From positions 44,567 through 108,566 of the forward strand of contig CAYRFQ010000020.1 in NCBI GenBank assembly GCA_964423615.1: a stretch of 64,000 nucleotides of DNA. Reading direction: 5' to 3'. Positions 8,114 to 16,337 of the stretch are shown piece by piece. Positions within the stretch are counted from its first letter, which is position 1. Each line of letters starts with the position of its first letter. Made by a program: the position numbers and the translations under genes. Below the pieces are notes generated by a model. That model saw only the letters and a program-made list of their open reading frames with translations. It had not been told where the DNA came from and searched no databases. The stretch is from CAYRFQ01 sp964423615. Its GTDB lineage: Bacteria > Planctomycetota > Planctomycetia > Gemmatales > Gemmataceae.

Positions 8114-9217
8114 TTACGCAGCAACTCGGAATCCAGAAAGACCGGTCGAATGCAACATTACTTCCAATGCCGTCACAAGTCGATCCGGTCCACGGGCATC
8201 AATCAACTGACGACCACACCGGCTCATGGCTTGACGCTCAATCGGTTCAACCATGAGATTGTGAACAGCCGTTCGAATTGTTCCCGCGGAAAGACTTTCA
8301 TGCCATCCCAAGCAAGTGGCCGCACCTTCCTCTTCGAGACGTTGGGCTGTGGGCCAGTAGGCCTCGGACTGAACGATCATCAATTGAGGAAGCCCAACCG
8401 CAGCAAGTTCTACCGACCAACCATTCCCCGACGTGATGGCGAAATGACAGCGGACAATGCGGGCCGAAACTTCCGAAGGCTCAACTGCTATCTCCACGCG
8501 CTCAGGCATCGATTCTGCCAAGGCTTGTAACTGTTCTAACCCCGGATGCTGAGTCCTCACTACGACATCTACTTTTCCTACGCGAGGAATGTTGAGCAAG
8601 ATTTTCGTCAACTCCATCGTCTTGTTATTCGGATCATCTTCACCAAGGGATAGCAATATTCGAAACTGGTTCGGTGGCGACTTCCCATTCGGGTGAGGAA
8701 GTGGAGCGGGTTCCTGAGCCCGAGCTGCCCGGCACCGTCTCACCTCAGAACGCACTAGGGCATACCTAGGGCCCATCAATAGCTGCGTGCAAGGAGAAAA
8801 TTCATAGACTTCTTTATCTGGACCCAGCAACGGATTAATCAACAAATGACTTGGGAATTGAATGGCTGCAGCATGATCGAACGAAACAAGCATAACTCCA
8901 GTATTTCGCAGGGCAGCCAGATAATCTTCAGTAACATCGGGACTATCTACGACCACGGCAGCCGGACGAAGTCGTCGAATCTCTTGAACCGTTTCGATCA
9001 AATCATCTTCGGTCCCAACAGGACTTTCGGCGGATAACCATTCGTTTCCTGTCCGCTTGATGTTCAGTCCAAGGTAAGCAGGGTCCAAGCCCGAAAGAAA
9101 ATACGCCGTCCGACGCCTTCTTTGAAGGGCCGCGGCAAACGTCATACAACGAGCCAGTTGCTCATACCCTGTGCGCGGAGACGCATCGACCCGAAACAGT
9201 ACGGGTTCTCTACTCAT
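8114..9217 (-). CDS. PseG/SpsG-like UDP-sugar hydrolase family protein, catalytic His replaced
   Basis: A 367-residue two-domain GT-B-like protein resembling PseG, the UDP-sugar hydrolase of pseudaminic acid synthesis. The N-terminus VLFRVDASPRTGY and RCMTFAAAL corresponds to the first Rossmann strand and helix of PseG; AAVVVDSPDVTEDYL and MLVSFDHAAA follow as in the family. In PseG a conserved GH lies in this first loop and the histidine is catalytic; here the aligned residues are EQ, so hydrolysis by the usual route seems unlikely. The C-terminal half (FRILLSLGEDDPNNKT onward, then AITSGNGWSVELAAVGLPQ) is a nucleotide-sugar binding domain. The ATG at 9217 has AGGA upstream and gives the family-typical N-terminus. 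A glycosyltransferase-like role is possible. Confidence 0.7.
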   Translation of the reverse strand: MSREPVLFRVDASPRTGYEQLARCMTFAAALQRRRRTAYFLSGLDPAYLGLNIKRTGNEWLSAESPVGTEDDLIETVQEIRRLRPAAVVVDSPDVTEDYLAALRNTGVMLVSFDHAAAIQFPSHLLINPLLGPDKEVYEFSPCTQLLMGPRYALVRSEVRRCRAARAQEPAPLPHPNGKSPPNQFRILLSLGEDDPNNKTMELTKILLNIPRVGKVDVVVRTQHPGLEQLQALAESMPERVEIAVEPSEVSARIVRCHFAITSGNGWSVELAAVGLPQLMIVQSEAYWPTAQRLEEEGAATCLGWHESLSAGTIRTAVHNLMVEPIERQAMSRCGRQLIDARGPDRLVTALEVMLHSTGLSGFRVAA

Positions 9218-9654
9218 AATTCTCTGTTCCTGATGAGAGTTAGATGATGACGGGTGACGCCTCAAATCACCCGCAAAAGTCCTCCCACACAACACCCATC
9301 GAGTTTTCCGTATGGGTCGGCTTCTGAGGTTTCATAAATGGAACTTCAGACGACAGGTTACGCGTGGGATACAATAGGGGAAGGAAATCATGGGGAAGTT
9401 AGACGGGATCAAGGCGGCGCGAGTCACCAGAGATTGCCTCGATCGGCTTCCGCTTATTGACAATGCGTTGTCAATTGGGGTTGGGATGATTCCGTTCATT
9501 CCTTCCTCGTCTCTCGTTTCCCTTCCAAGGTTGAAAGGGGCATCGCAGGGTTCCGTCCTACGATGGGGGGATATTACATCAGATCACTGTCACAGGAAAA
9601 GGGGAAATGGGATCATCATTCTCCGTTGATATCCTGACTCGGAAGGAATGTAGA
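9218..9654. other. intergenic region with a palindrome
   Basis: 437 bases between two divergently transcribed genes, so promoters for both should lie here. It contains the palindrome at 9456-9475 and an imperfect inverted repeat (CATCGCAGG...CCTACGATG, about 9550-9575). A 79-codon frame at 9390-9629 has a good SD but no recognisable protein features. Confidence 0.5.
9456..9475. promoter_or_regulatory. 8-bp palindrome, operator-like
   Basis: ATTGACAA and TTGTCAAT form a perfect inverted repeat separated by 4 bases, 180 bp upstream of the TIM-barrel gene and 240 bp upstream of the divergent PseG-like gene. The size fits a dimeric regulator site, but no regulator gene is nearby. Confidence 0.35.
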
Positions 9655-10482
9655 GTGAATAAAATAGGTGTAATGTTGAACAACTTAGAGAAGGATAGAT
9701 TGAAAGCTTTCCAGGTTGCCAAGGCAGCCGGATTTGATGTCATCCACGCAAATACTGTCCATGAATCTTGGCTGTCGGGGCCAGAGAGGAACCTATATAT
9801 CCAGGAAGCCCAAAAGAACCGACTGGCCATCGACACCATGTTTGTCGGATTCGATGGCCAAAGTTATGCCGACATCCACTCCGTGGAAAAGACCGTTGGA
9901 ATCCTACCACTCCGGGATAAACGCGAACATCGAGTCAACCACGTCTTGGAATATTCCTCGTTCGCCAAAGAACTTGGAGTGACTTCTCTCGGTATACACC
10001 TCGGCCGCATCCCAGAGGACAAAAGTATCGCCGAGTACACTTTCCTAATGCACGCGATGGAGCGTATACTTGATAAGTGCGAAGAGAATAATCAACTCTT
10101 CAACCTGGAAACTGGACAGGAAGCTCCGCACCACCTTCGAGACTTCATCCAACACGTCGATCGGCCGAATCTCGGAGTCAATTTCGATTGTGGGAACTTT
10201 GTCCTCTATGGGACATCGGACCCGGTAGCCGCCCTTGATGTCCTGGGTCCTTTCGTCCGAGGATTTCACTGTAAAGACGGAGTCGGAACAACCGAACCGG
10301 GAAAACTCGGGAAAGAAATGCCGCTCGGTCAAGGGGAAGTTGATTTCCCCACTCTCCTGAAGAATGCAGTGGGGTACGGTTTCCAGGGACCGTGGATTAT
10401 CGAGCGTGAGCATGGACCCAACGTACTCCAGGAGGTCCAAGTTGGGAAACGCTTCCTGGAAGACATCGTGAATGCGCTGTAG
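9655..10482 (+). CDS. sugar phosphate isomerase/epimerase-like TIM-barrel protein
   Basis: A 275-residue protein of the xylose isomerase-like TIM-barrel superfamily (AP endonuclease family 2 fold). Family features are seen along the chain: an N-terminal KIGVMLNNLEKDRLKAF strand and helix, SLGIHLGRIPED, NLETGQEAPHHL with the metal-binding glutamate, NLGVNFDCGNFVLYG with the aspartate, GFHCKDGV with the histidine/aspartate pair, and a terminal WIIEREHG with the last metal-ligand glutamate. These ligands suggest an active metal-dependent isomerase or epimerase, substrate unknown. GTG 9655 is chosen because GGAAGG lies about eight bases upstream; an upstream ATG at 9607 has a poor N-terminus. It precedes parB by about 300 bp on the same strand. 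Confidence 0.85.
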   Translation: MNKIGVMLNNLEKDRLKAFQVAKAAGFDVIHANTVHESWLSGPERNLYIQEAQKNRLAIDTMFVGFDGQSYADIHSVEKTVGILPLRDKREHRVNHVLEYSSFAKELGVTSLGIHLGRIPEDKSIAEYTFLMHAMERILDKCEENNQLFNLETGQEAPHHLRDFIQHVDRPNLGVNFDCGNFVLYGTSDPVAALDVLGPFVRGFHCKDGVGTTEPGKLGKEMPLGQGEVDFPTLLKNAVGYGFQGPWIIEREHGPNVLQEVQVGKRFLEDIVNAL

Positions 10483-10789
10483 AGAGTTCTCAAGGGAATG
10501 GTTCTGACAATCAGCCTCGGTCACGTCGTCTACGGTCTTGTCGTATAGCGTGACAGAGGAATGCTCGGTTGACCCTGAGCACACCAAAAATGGGTCCACC
10601 ATCGTACCTCATCACATCTCCGATGCGGGTTGGTTTGTTCCATGAGGAACTTTCCTGATGTCCACAGAGTGCCACATTCTTCACTCTCAAACCTCGATTG
10701 TCTGAAATCTGGGGCTGGTGTTAGAATGCCGCCACGAACAGAATCGTACCAGGGGTAAGAACCTTGGCGGAAAAGAACGGAGGAGTGAG
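10483..10789. other. intergenic region before parB, no gene seen
   Basis: 307 bases with no recognisable gene. A short imperfect hairpin, TGCTCGG...CCTGAGCA, lies near 10561-10580 and might terminate the preceding gene. Confidence 0.4.
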
Positions 10790-11605
10790 GTGGATCAAAT
10801 GGAACTCGCAGTCGATCAAATTGGATTGAATCCGTTTCAGCCTAGAAAGGAAATCGATCCGGACGACCTCGCCGAGCTGTGCGAGAGCATCAAAAATCAC
10901 GGCATCCTGCAGCCGATTGTGGTCCGTCGTGTCGGGGATACCTTCCAACTGGTTGCTGGCGAGCGGCGACTAAGAGCGGCTCAGACCGCAGGGTTCGCCA
11001 ACGTCCCAGTCCGACTTGTCGACTTCAATGACCAACAAACGATCGAAGCCGCTTTAGTCGAAAACATTCAACGGTCGGACCTGAACCCGATAGAAAAGGC
11101 CATTGGGTTCAAAGATTATCTCGATCGGTTTGGACTCAATCATGACCAACTCGCCCAACGTTTGGGCCTAGCACGATCCACGATCACCAATCTCGTGAAC
11201 CTGCTGGAATTGACCCCAGATGTACAAAACGGACTGAGGAACGGCCAAATCTCCGAGGGCCACGCCAAGGTCCTCAAAGGAATCAAAGACCACGATCAAC
11301 AAGTGGCTGTTTTCCGCCAGATCGTGTCTCAGGGACTCAGCGTCAAAGCCACCGAAAGTTTGGCTCGTGAATTGCGGCAAGACAAAGGCGACGATACGAC
11401 CGGCGGAAAAGGGGCTGGAAAAAACCAACCAGTCGAGAAAACCCCCCACGTCCAAAGCATCGAGGATGAGTTACGCCAGCGGTTGGCAATCCCCGTCGAC
11501 ATCAAACTCAAGGACAAAGACAAAGGGCAAATCGTGCTAAAGTTCGAATCGAACGACGACTTCGAAAGAGTGCTCGAATGGATTCGACAAAGTACGGCTG
11601 CGTAG
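10790..11605 (+). CDS. parB: ParB/Spo0J-family chromosome partitioning protein
   Basis: A 271-residue ParB: a CTP-dependent DNA clamp that loads at parS and spreads to organise the origin region. The N-terminal nuclease-like/CTPase domain shows LNPFQPRKEID, GERRLRAAQTAG (box II, about residue 57) and ENIQRSDLNPIEKA (about 91). A helix-turn-helix follows (HDQLAQRLGLARSTITNLV, about 117-135), then a linker and a short C-terminal dimerisation segment (about 225-271). GTG 10790 is preceded by GGAGG at 10779-10783; an upstream in-frame GTG at 10718 has no comparable site. No parA gene is adjacent, which is unusual. A parS-like site lies 2.7 kb downstream at 14282. Confidence 0.93.
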   Translation: MDQMELAVDQIGLNPFQPRKEIDPDDLAELCESIKNHGILQPIVVRRVGDTFQLVAGERRLRAAQTAGFANVPVRLVDFNDQQTIEAALVENIQRSDLNPIEKAIGFKDYLDRFGLNHDQLAQRLGLARSTITNLVNLLELTPDVQNGLRNGQISEGHAKVLKGIKDHDQQVAVFRQIVSQGLSVKATESLARELRQDKGDDTTGGKGAGKNQPVEKTPHVQSIEDELRQRLAIPVDIKLKDKDKGQIVLKFESNDDFERVLEWIRQSTAA

Positions 11606-12031
11606 AGCGCTTCACGCTTCTATTGGGTATGGTTTTTCGTGTTCAAAGTCCTTCTCACCCGGGGCAGTCGGCTAAACAAATGTCGTGTTTTCGATTTTCA
11701 GCCCCGGAGGGGCGAGATCCTAGCCGTGGGTGTGAATCCACGGAACTCAAAGAACCAGAACAATCACGACTCTTATTTATCCGACCGACCGAGGGGAGAA
11801 GGCCCCCAACCCGAGCGAAGCGGGAAACGCAGTGGAACCGGAAGGATCACGAATTGGTCCTATCCCCAGAAGGGTTCTCAGGCTCAAAAGTCCAGCGACT
11901 GCGAACTGTACCCAACACGAACGTTCACCGCCCTAGGTAGCCCATTACAATAGCGACCAGGACTGAACTTGTGCTCCGTTCTGGTCACAGCTGTTTAACC
12001 AAAAGCCAATTTCGGAAACTGAGATCAAGTC
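11606..12031. other. intergenic region with REP-like element
   Basis: 426 bases after parB. It holds the two-hairpin element at 11701-11743. Frames across this stretch give low-complexity Arg/Pro-rich translations that look like translated repeat and not real proteins. Confidence 0.5.
11701..11743. repeat. REP-like two-hairpin element
   Basis: GCCCC GGA GGGGC (11701-11713) is followed ten bases later by CCGTGG GTGTGAAT CCACGG (11724-11743). This arrangement of a GCCCCGRAGGGGC hairpin plus a second stem with a GTAA/GTGAAT-type loop resembles a palindromic intergenic repeat I know from many unrelated bacterial genomes. Only one copy was seen in this window. Confidence 0.45.
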
Positions 12032-12571
12032 ATGTTCTCGCGCGTCTTCATCCTTCTAGTTATCACCTCCACATCCGTCGCGTCGACTCAAGAGCGAAAA
12101 TCCCAGTGGAAACGAATTTTTCCTCCCGATCAATCGTTCACCTTCTTACTCCCCGAGAACCCCTCCTTCTCAACCAAAACGTTGAACGGCAAGGAGGGAC
12201 GTGTCGAACTCAACGATTGGGTTCTGAAAAGTAGAAAAGCTCGCCCACTCATGCACTTCAGTCACTCCACTTGTTCAACCGCAATTCCGGCCGAGGAAGC
12301 ATGCGAAGCCAGGATCGACGCCGCACAGGAAGCTACTATCGAGGAATTGAAAGGCAGAGTGATCAGCGTCAAACGATTCCAACTTCGGGAACACCCAGGA
12401 AAAGAAATCCGCCTAAAACTTCCGGATGGAAGGTTCGCCCAAGTGCGATTCGTGGCAGTGCGGAAACACGTTTTCACATTATTGGTGGTAGGGAAGAAAG
12501 CCGAACTCGAGAGCTTCGAAGCTCGAGTCTTTTTTCGATCGTTCCGACTCAGGGGGGCTGGACCTCAATGA
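12032..12571 (+). CDS. secreted hypothetical protein
   Basis: A 179-residue protein with a short signal peptide (about residues 1-20, MFSRVFILLVITSTSVAST). The mature part contains FPPDQSFTFLLPENPSF near the N-terminus, HPGKEIRLKLPDGRFAQVRF in the middle and HVFTLLVVGKKAELESFEARVFFRSFRL at the end. I recognise this as a pattern of small secreted planctomycete proteins without assigned function, in which an early PPDG.F.V..P motif and a late FF.SFRL motif are typical. Two cysteines in the mature part (around residues 81 and 90) could form a disulfide. No close neighbour suggests a role. The start codon is chosen because it immediately gives a signal peptide. Confidence 0.65.
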   Translation: MFSRVFILLVITSTSVASTQERKSQWKRIFPPDQSFTFLLPENPSFSTKTLNGKEGRVELNDWVLKSRKARPLMHFSHSTCSTAIPAEEACEARIDAAQEATIEELKGRVISVKRFQLREHPGKEIRLKLPDGRFAQVRFVAVRKHVFTLLVVGKKAELESFEARVFFRSFRLRGAGPQ

Positions 12572-12672
12572 GTCCATCCAACCACCTCCAATCGAAACTC
12601 CAAAATCGGAATCATCGGCGAAGTCGGCCTTGGCTCAAAATACTTGGTTTCGTATACTACTAACACATCGAT

Positions 12673-12747
<75 letters not shown>

Positions 12748-12766
12748 CTTTTTATCATCCTACCCA

Positions 12767-13969
12767 TTACTGGATCGTACTGCTCATCTTGAAGATCGGA
12801 AGCAGCAGTCCTAATACGATCAGTAAAGTAAATCCAGCCATCACAAGCAGCATCAAAGGCTCCAATAACCTTACAAACAAATCAAGGTTCCGGGCCGTAC
12901 GAGTCTCGAGAGCATTCGCGATATCCAATAACACTTTCTCGAGATTGTTACTCTCTTCACCCACGGCAATCATTTCAACGACATCATTCGGGATGTACTT
13001 ACATCCCTGCAGCGGAGTCGCCAAAGAATCCCCAGCAGTAACGTTATCCGCCGCCCGATTGATGGTATCCGTCAGAACCTTATTTCCCGTGGAATCCTTC
13101 GCAATACGCAAAGCCTGAAGCAACGGGATCCCGTTCTGCAACAACGTACCCTGGATGCGAGTAAACCTCGAAAGGGCCAAGTTCAAGTAGATCTTCCCAG
13201 CGACGGGAAGATTGAGTTTCCAGACGTCAACCGTCCTACGACCGGATTCAGTAGATGACCACCTAACAAACAAGACTAGAACTAGGACAATGCCAGCCAG
13301 GGCAACCCACCAATACCCGATCATAAATTCACTGAAACCGATCAACATTTTCGTGAGTTGCGGCATCTCTCCACGCTGTTCCAGACGATCGAAGATGGGT
13401 TGAAACATCGGAACAAATACGATGACCAAAATAATCAAGACCAGAGATCCCACGCCCAACAGGAAGATCGGATAAGCCAGCGCTCCCATTACCTTCGATT
13501 TGAGCTCTTCCTGGTGTTCCGTAAAGATCGCGATCCGCTTGAGCACGTCTTCCAGAAAACCACCTTCCTGACCCGCTCGCACCATACTGACGGCTAGCTC
13601 AGAGAACGCTTTGGGATACTTGGACATCGAGTCGGCAAGGGTTGTTCCATCAGCCACATCAGCGCGGATTTCCCGCACGATCATCACTAGACTGGCCGTC
13701 GACGACTGCCGTTCCAGAATCTCAAGGGATCGAAGCAAGGGCACACCCGCTTGGAGAAGGTCAGCAAGTTGAGAATAGAAGACCGCCATTTGGCGAGCCC
13801 CGACCCCACCGAAGAACCCCTTTCCTGGAGCTTTCGACTGTTCGATTCGCACCGGAAACAAGCCTTTGGAGTCCAACAAGGACATCACCTCAGCCTCGCT
13901 CCCGGCCGTCAAAATGCCCTCACTCTGGGCTCCACTGTTACCAACTGCCGTATATCGATACTCTGGCAT
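12767..13969 (-). CDS. gspF: type II secretion/type IV pilus inner-membrane platform protein (GspF/PilC)
   Basis: A 400-residue GspF/PilC protein, the inner-membrane platform that couples the assembly ATPase to pseudopilus or pilus growth. It begins MPEYRYTAVGNSGAQSEG, the family N-terminus, and contains two T2SSF domains (about residues 65-190 and 265-390), each with the SMVRAGQEGG.L / IAVGEESNNLEKVL motif. Membrane helices lie at about residues 165-190, 215-240 and 370-395. Length is typical. It lies downstream of gspE on the same strand but separated by 377 bp that include a parS-like site. Pseudopilin and secretin genes are not in the window. Confidence 0.93.
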   Translation of the reverse strand: MPEYRYTAVGNSGAQSEGILTAGSEAEVMSLLDSKGLFPVRIEQSKAPGKGFFGGVGARQMAVFYSQLADLLQAGVPLLRSLEILERQSSTASLVMIVREIRADVADGTTLADSMSKYPKAFSELAVSMVRAGQEGGFLEDVLKRIAIFTEHQEELKSKVMGALAYPIFLLGVGSLVLIILVIVFVPMFQPIFDRLEQRGEMPQLTKMLIGFSEFMIGYWWVALAGIVLVLVLFVRWSSTESGRRTVDVWKLNLPVAGKIYLNLALSRFTRIQGTLLQNGIPLLQALRIAKDSTGNKVLTDTINRAADNVTAGDSLATPLQGCKYIPNDVVEMIAVGEESNNLEKVLLDIANALETRTARNLDLFVRLLEPLMLLVMAGFTLLIVLGLLLPIFKMSSTIQ

Positions 13970-14346
13970 CGTGATCTCGCAGTAACGTTGAAACTCGCAT
14001 CCACCGAGCGGTCCCTAGTTAAACGAAGGACCACTTCGGTTTAGTTATCCACCAATCGGTTTCCCTCAAGTCGAAATTGGCTTGTATTCGAGAAAGATCA
14101 GATTGCTTTGGAGACACCTGAAGGAATGAAGAAGGAAATCCAGTCGTAGGTACACGCGGCTCGCTTGTACTTCTCTTAGCCTCTACCTGTATCTCGCGAC
14201 AAAACTTGTCACCTAACCAACACGACCAACAATCGCTCTCGCAGTCGCGGAACTGTCCCACGAACCGCCAGCCTCGATCGATGTTCTACGTGGAACATCC
14301 TTGCCCCAAAAGGTGTGGAACCACGGACCCGTCAGGACACCGAACG
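13970..14346. other. intergenic region carrying a parS-like site
   Basis: 377 bases between gspF and gspE, longer than expected between co-oriented partner genes. It contains the parS candidate at 14282-14297 and TTATCCACC at about 14045-14053, one base from a consensus DnaA box. No gene is apparent. Confidence 0.6.
14282..14297. promoter_or_regulatory. parS: parS-like ParB binding site
   Basis: TGTTCTACGTGGAACA is a 16-mer that differs at a single position from TGTTCCACGTGGAACA, a known chromosomal parS variant (bacterial consensus TGTTNCACGTGAAACA). The flanks extend the dyad to GATGTTC...GAACATC. It is intergenic, 2.7 kb from the parB stop and about 40 kb from dnaA, as expected for origin-proximal parS. 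No second copy was noticed in the window. Binding is inferred. Confidence 0.75.
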
Positions 14347-16050
14347 CTACGCGATGATGTCACCCGCGGTGACTCGACTAATTTCTTCGACGGTGGTGAC
14401 TCCTTGCAGCACTTTCCGCCATCCATCCTGACGCAGTGTGAGCATCCCTTGGTTTAGTCCCGCCTGACGGATGACCCCTGCGTTCGTCCGTTCCACGACT
14501 AAATCCTTGATGTTGTCCCCTGTGACCAGTAACTCATGGATTCCCGTTCTTCCCCGGTAGCCACTGTTTCGACACGAGCGACATCCTTGCCCATGGTAAA
14601 TCTCCGGCGGATTGGCATCATCTACCCCTGGAAAATCAGGAGGGAGCTCACCATGCTCTGGAACATGAAGAACCTTACAATCCTTACAAATTGTCCGCAC
14701 GAGTCGTTGAGCCATCACGCCATCAACCGTACTGGCGACCAGGAACGGCTCCACTCCCATATCAATCAGTCGGGTGAATGCACTCGGAGCATCGTTCGTA
14801 TGCAGCGTGCTAAAAACCAGGTGCCCGGTCAGCGAAGCCTGAATCGCACTCTCGGCAGTTTCGAGGTCTCGCATCTCACCGATCAGGATGACATCGGGGT
14901 CGTGACGAAGAATACTCCGGAGGGCAGAACCAAACGAAAGCCCGATCTTGGGATGGACCTGAATCTGACTGATGTGTTCTTGTTGGTACTCTACCGGATC
15001 TTCCACAGTGATGATCTTGCTCGTATCCGACTTGATTTCATTGAGCGCACTGTACAAAGTCGTCGACTTGCCCGAACCCGTTGGACCCGTCACAAGAATG
15101 ATACCGTGAGGACGTTCGATAAGTCCCTTGAATTTGTCGTAAACGTCCGGAAGCATTCCAACGTTGGCCAAGTTAAAGACCATTCTCCCCTTGTCCAGCA
15201 ATCGTAGCACGATCCCTTCACCGTGGATCATCGGAATGATGGACACCCGAACGTCGATCTCTCGGTTCTGAACCCGCATCTTGATACGACCGTCCTGAGG
15301 CAATCTCTTCTCGGCTATGTTCAACCGCGACATGATTTTCAGTCGGCTGATGATGGCATTCTGAAACTGTCGGAGGCCCTCGTGCATGGGCTGAGCATGA
15401 AGAATCCCATCGATACGATACCGCACACGCAAGCCCGTCTCTTCCGGCTCGATGTGAATATCACTCGCTCGCTCATGAGCCGCCTCGATCAAAATCTCGT
15501 TCACGAGTCGAACGACCGATGCTTCTTGGGCCTCTTTGGCTTGCTCACTATCGTCGGCTTCGATGTCTTCGAGAAGCTCAACCTCCGCCTCACCTCGTTC
15601 GGCAATCAATTTCGTGACAATCTCACCACCGACACCGAGATGTTTTTTGGTCAGACGGTTGATCTCTTTGGGACTGGCGAGCACCGGTTGCACATTGAGT
15701 CCGGTGACCGTCTGGAGTTCGTCAATCGAGTAGAAATCGAACGGATCTCCCGTGGCGATGATGAGAGTCCCGTTATCCCTTGATATCGGGAGCAAACCTC
15801 GACGATGCACCAGCTGGGATGGGACCGACCTGAGAACTTCCTCATCCAACTCATAGTCGCTCAAATCGACATAATCCATATCCACTTCTGCTGCCATCAC
15901 TGGAAGCAGGTCCTCTTCCGAGGCAAATCCCTTCTCGATCAACAGGTAGTGGATGGGTTTGTCCGGAGCAGCCTGGATGGCCTCGATCGCTGCCTCACGA
16001 TCGTGAGATTGGATGATCCCTCTTTGTACTAGTTTCTCAATTAGTTGCAT
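14347..16050 (-). CDS. gspE: type II secretion/type IV pilus assembly ATPase (GspE/PilB)
   Basis: A 567-residue hexameric traffic ATPase that powers pseudopilus or pilus assembly at the inner membrane. The N-terminal MshEN-type domain spans about residues 1-150 (LIEKGFASEEDLLPVMA, LLPISRDNGTLIIATGDP). The core has the Walker A motif GPTGSGKSTTLY (about 318), the Asp box around ITVEDPVEY, Walker B in DPDVILIGEMRD and the His box in SLTGHLVFSTLHTND. A four-cysteine zinc element (CKDC and CRSC) precedes GYRGRTGIHELL near the C-terminus, typical of GspE/PilB. The ATG at 16050 gives the family N-terminus MQLIEKLVQRGII. GspF lies 377 bp downstream. Confidence 0.95.
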   Translation of the reverse strand: MQLIEKLVQRGIIQSHDREAAIEAIQAAPDKPIHYLLIEKGFASEEDLLPVMAAEVDMDYVDLSDYELDEEVLRSVPSQLVHRRGLLPISRDNGTLIIATGDPFDFYSIDELQTVTGLNVQPVLASPKEINRLTKKHLGVGGEIVTKLIAERGEAEVELLEDIEADDSEQAKEAQEASVVRLVNEILIEAAHERASDIHIEPEETGLRVRYRIDGILHAQPMHEGLRQFQNAIISRLKIMSRLNIAEKRLPQDGRIKMRVQNREIDVRVSIIPMIHGEGIVLRLLDKGRMVFNLANVGMLPDVYDKFKGLIERPHGIILVTGPTGSGKSTTLYSALNEIKSDTSKIITVEDPVEYQQEHISQIQVHPKIGLSFGSALRSILRHDPDVILIGEMRDLETAESAIQASLTGHLVFSTLHTNDAPSAFTRLIDMGVEPFLVASTVDGVMAQRLVRTICKDCKVLHVPEHGELPPDFPGVDDANPPEIYHGQGCRSCRNSGYRGRTGIHELLVTGDNIKDLVVERTNAGVIRQAGLNQGMLTLRQDGWRKVLQGVTTVEEISRVTAGDIIA

Positions 16051-16337
16051 TGTATCGATATTGGTGAGAGTTCGAGAACTTGTCTTGGATCTGCCGGTAG
16101 GACGAGCCCACAACCGAGTCGGAGACGGACCGATCCCGATATGTTTATCTAACCATCATTGTCCACCAAGGTAGCGAAGCCCATTACGTCTCCTCGGGAA
16201 TTTCGAACCCCTTACCAACCGGCTGTAGCGGTCTGTGGTCGTGTAGAGTTTCCACCAAGACGAGCCCAACCCGTCGAACTCCTGACCGAAGAATCCACTG
16301 CGGCAAACCTCTCAGCGGTCGGCCTTCCACTACCGTG

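Noticed and set aside
9390..9629. 79-codon frame with a strong SD between the PseG-like and TIM-barrel genes
   Set aside because: Composition and lack of a recognisable motif suggest chance; it also runs into the upstream region of the next gene.
11639..11953. Overlapping Arg/Pro-rich frames after parB
   Set aside because: They translate a palindromic repeat and not a real gene.
14045..14053. TTATCCACC near the parS-like site as a DnaA box
   Set aside because: Single near-match away from dnaA; such 9-mers are common by chance.
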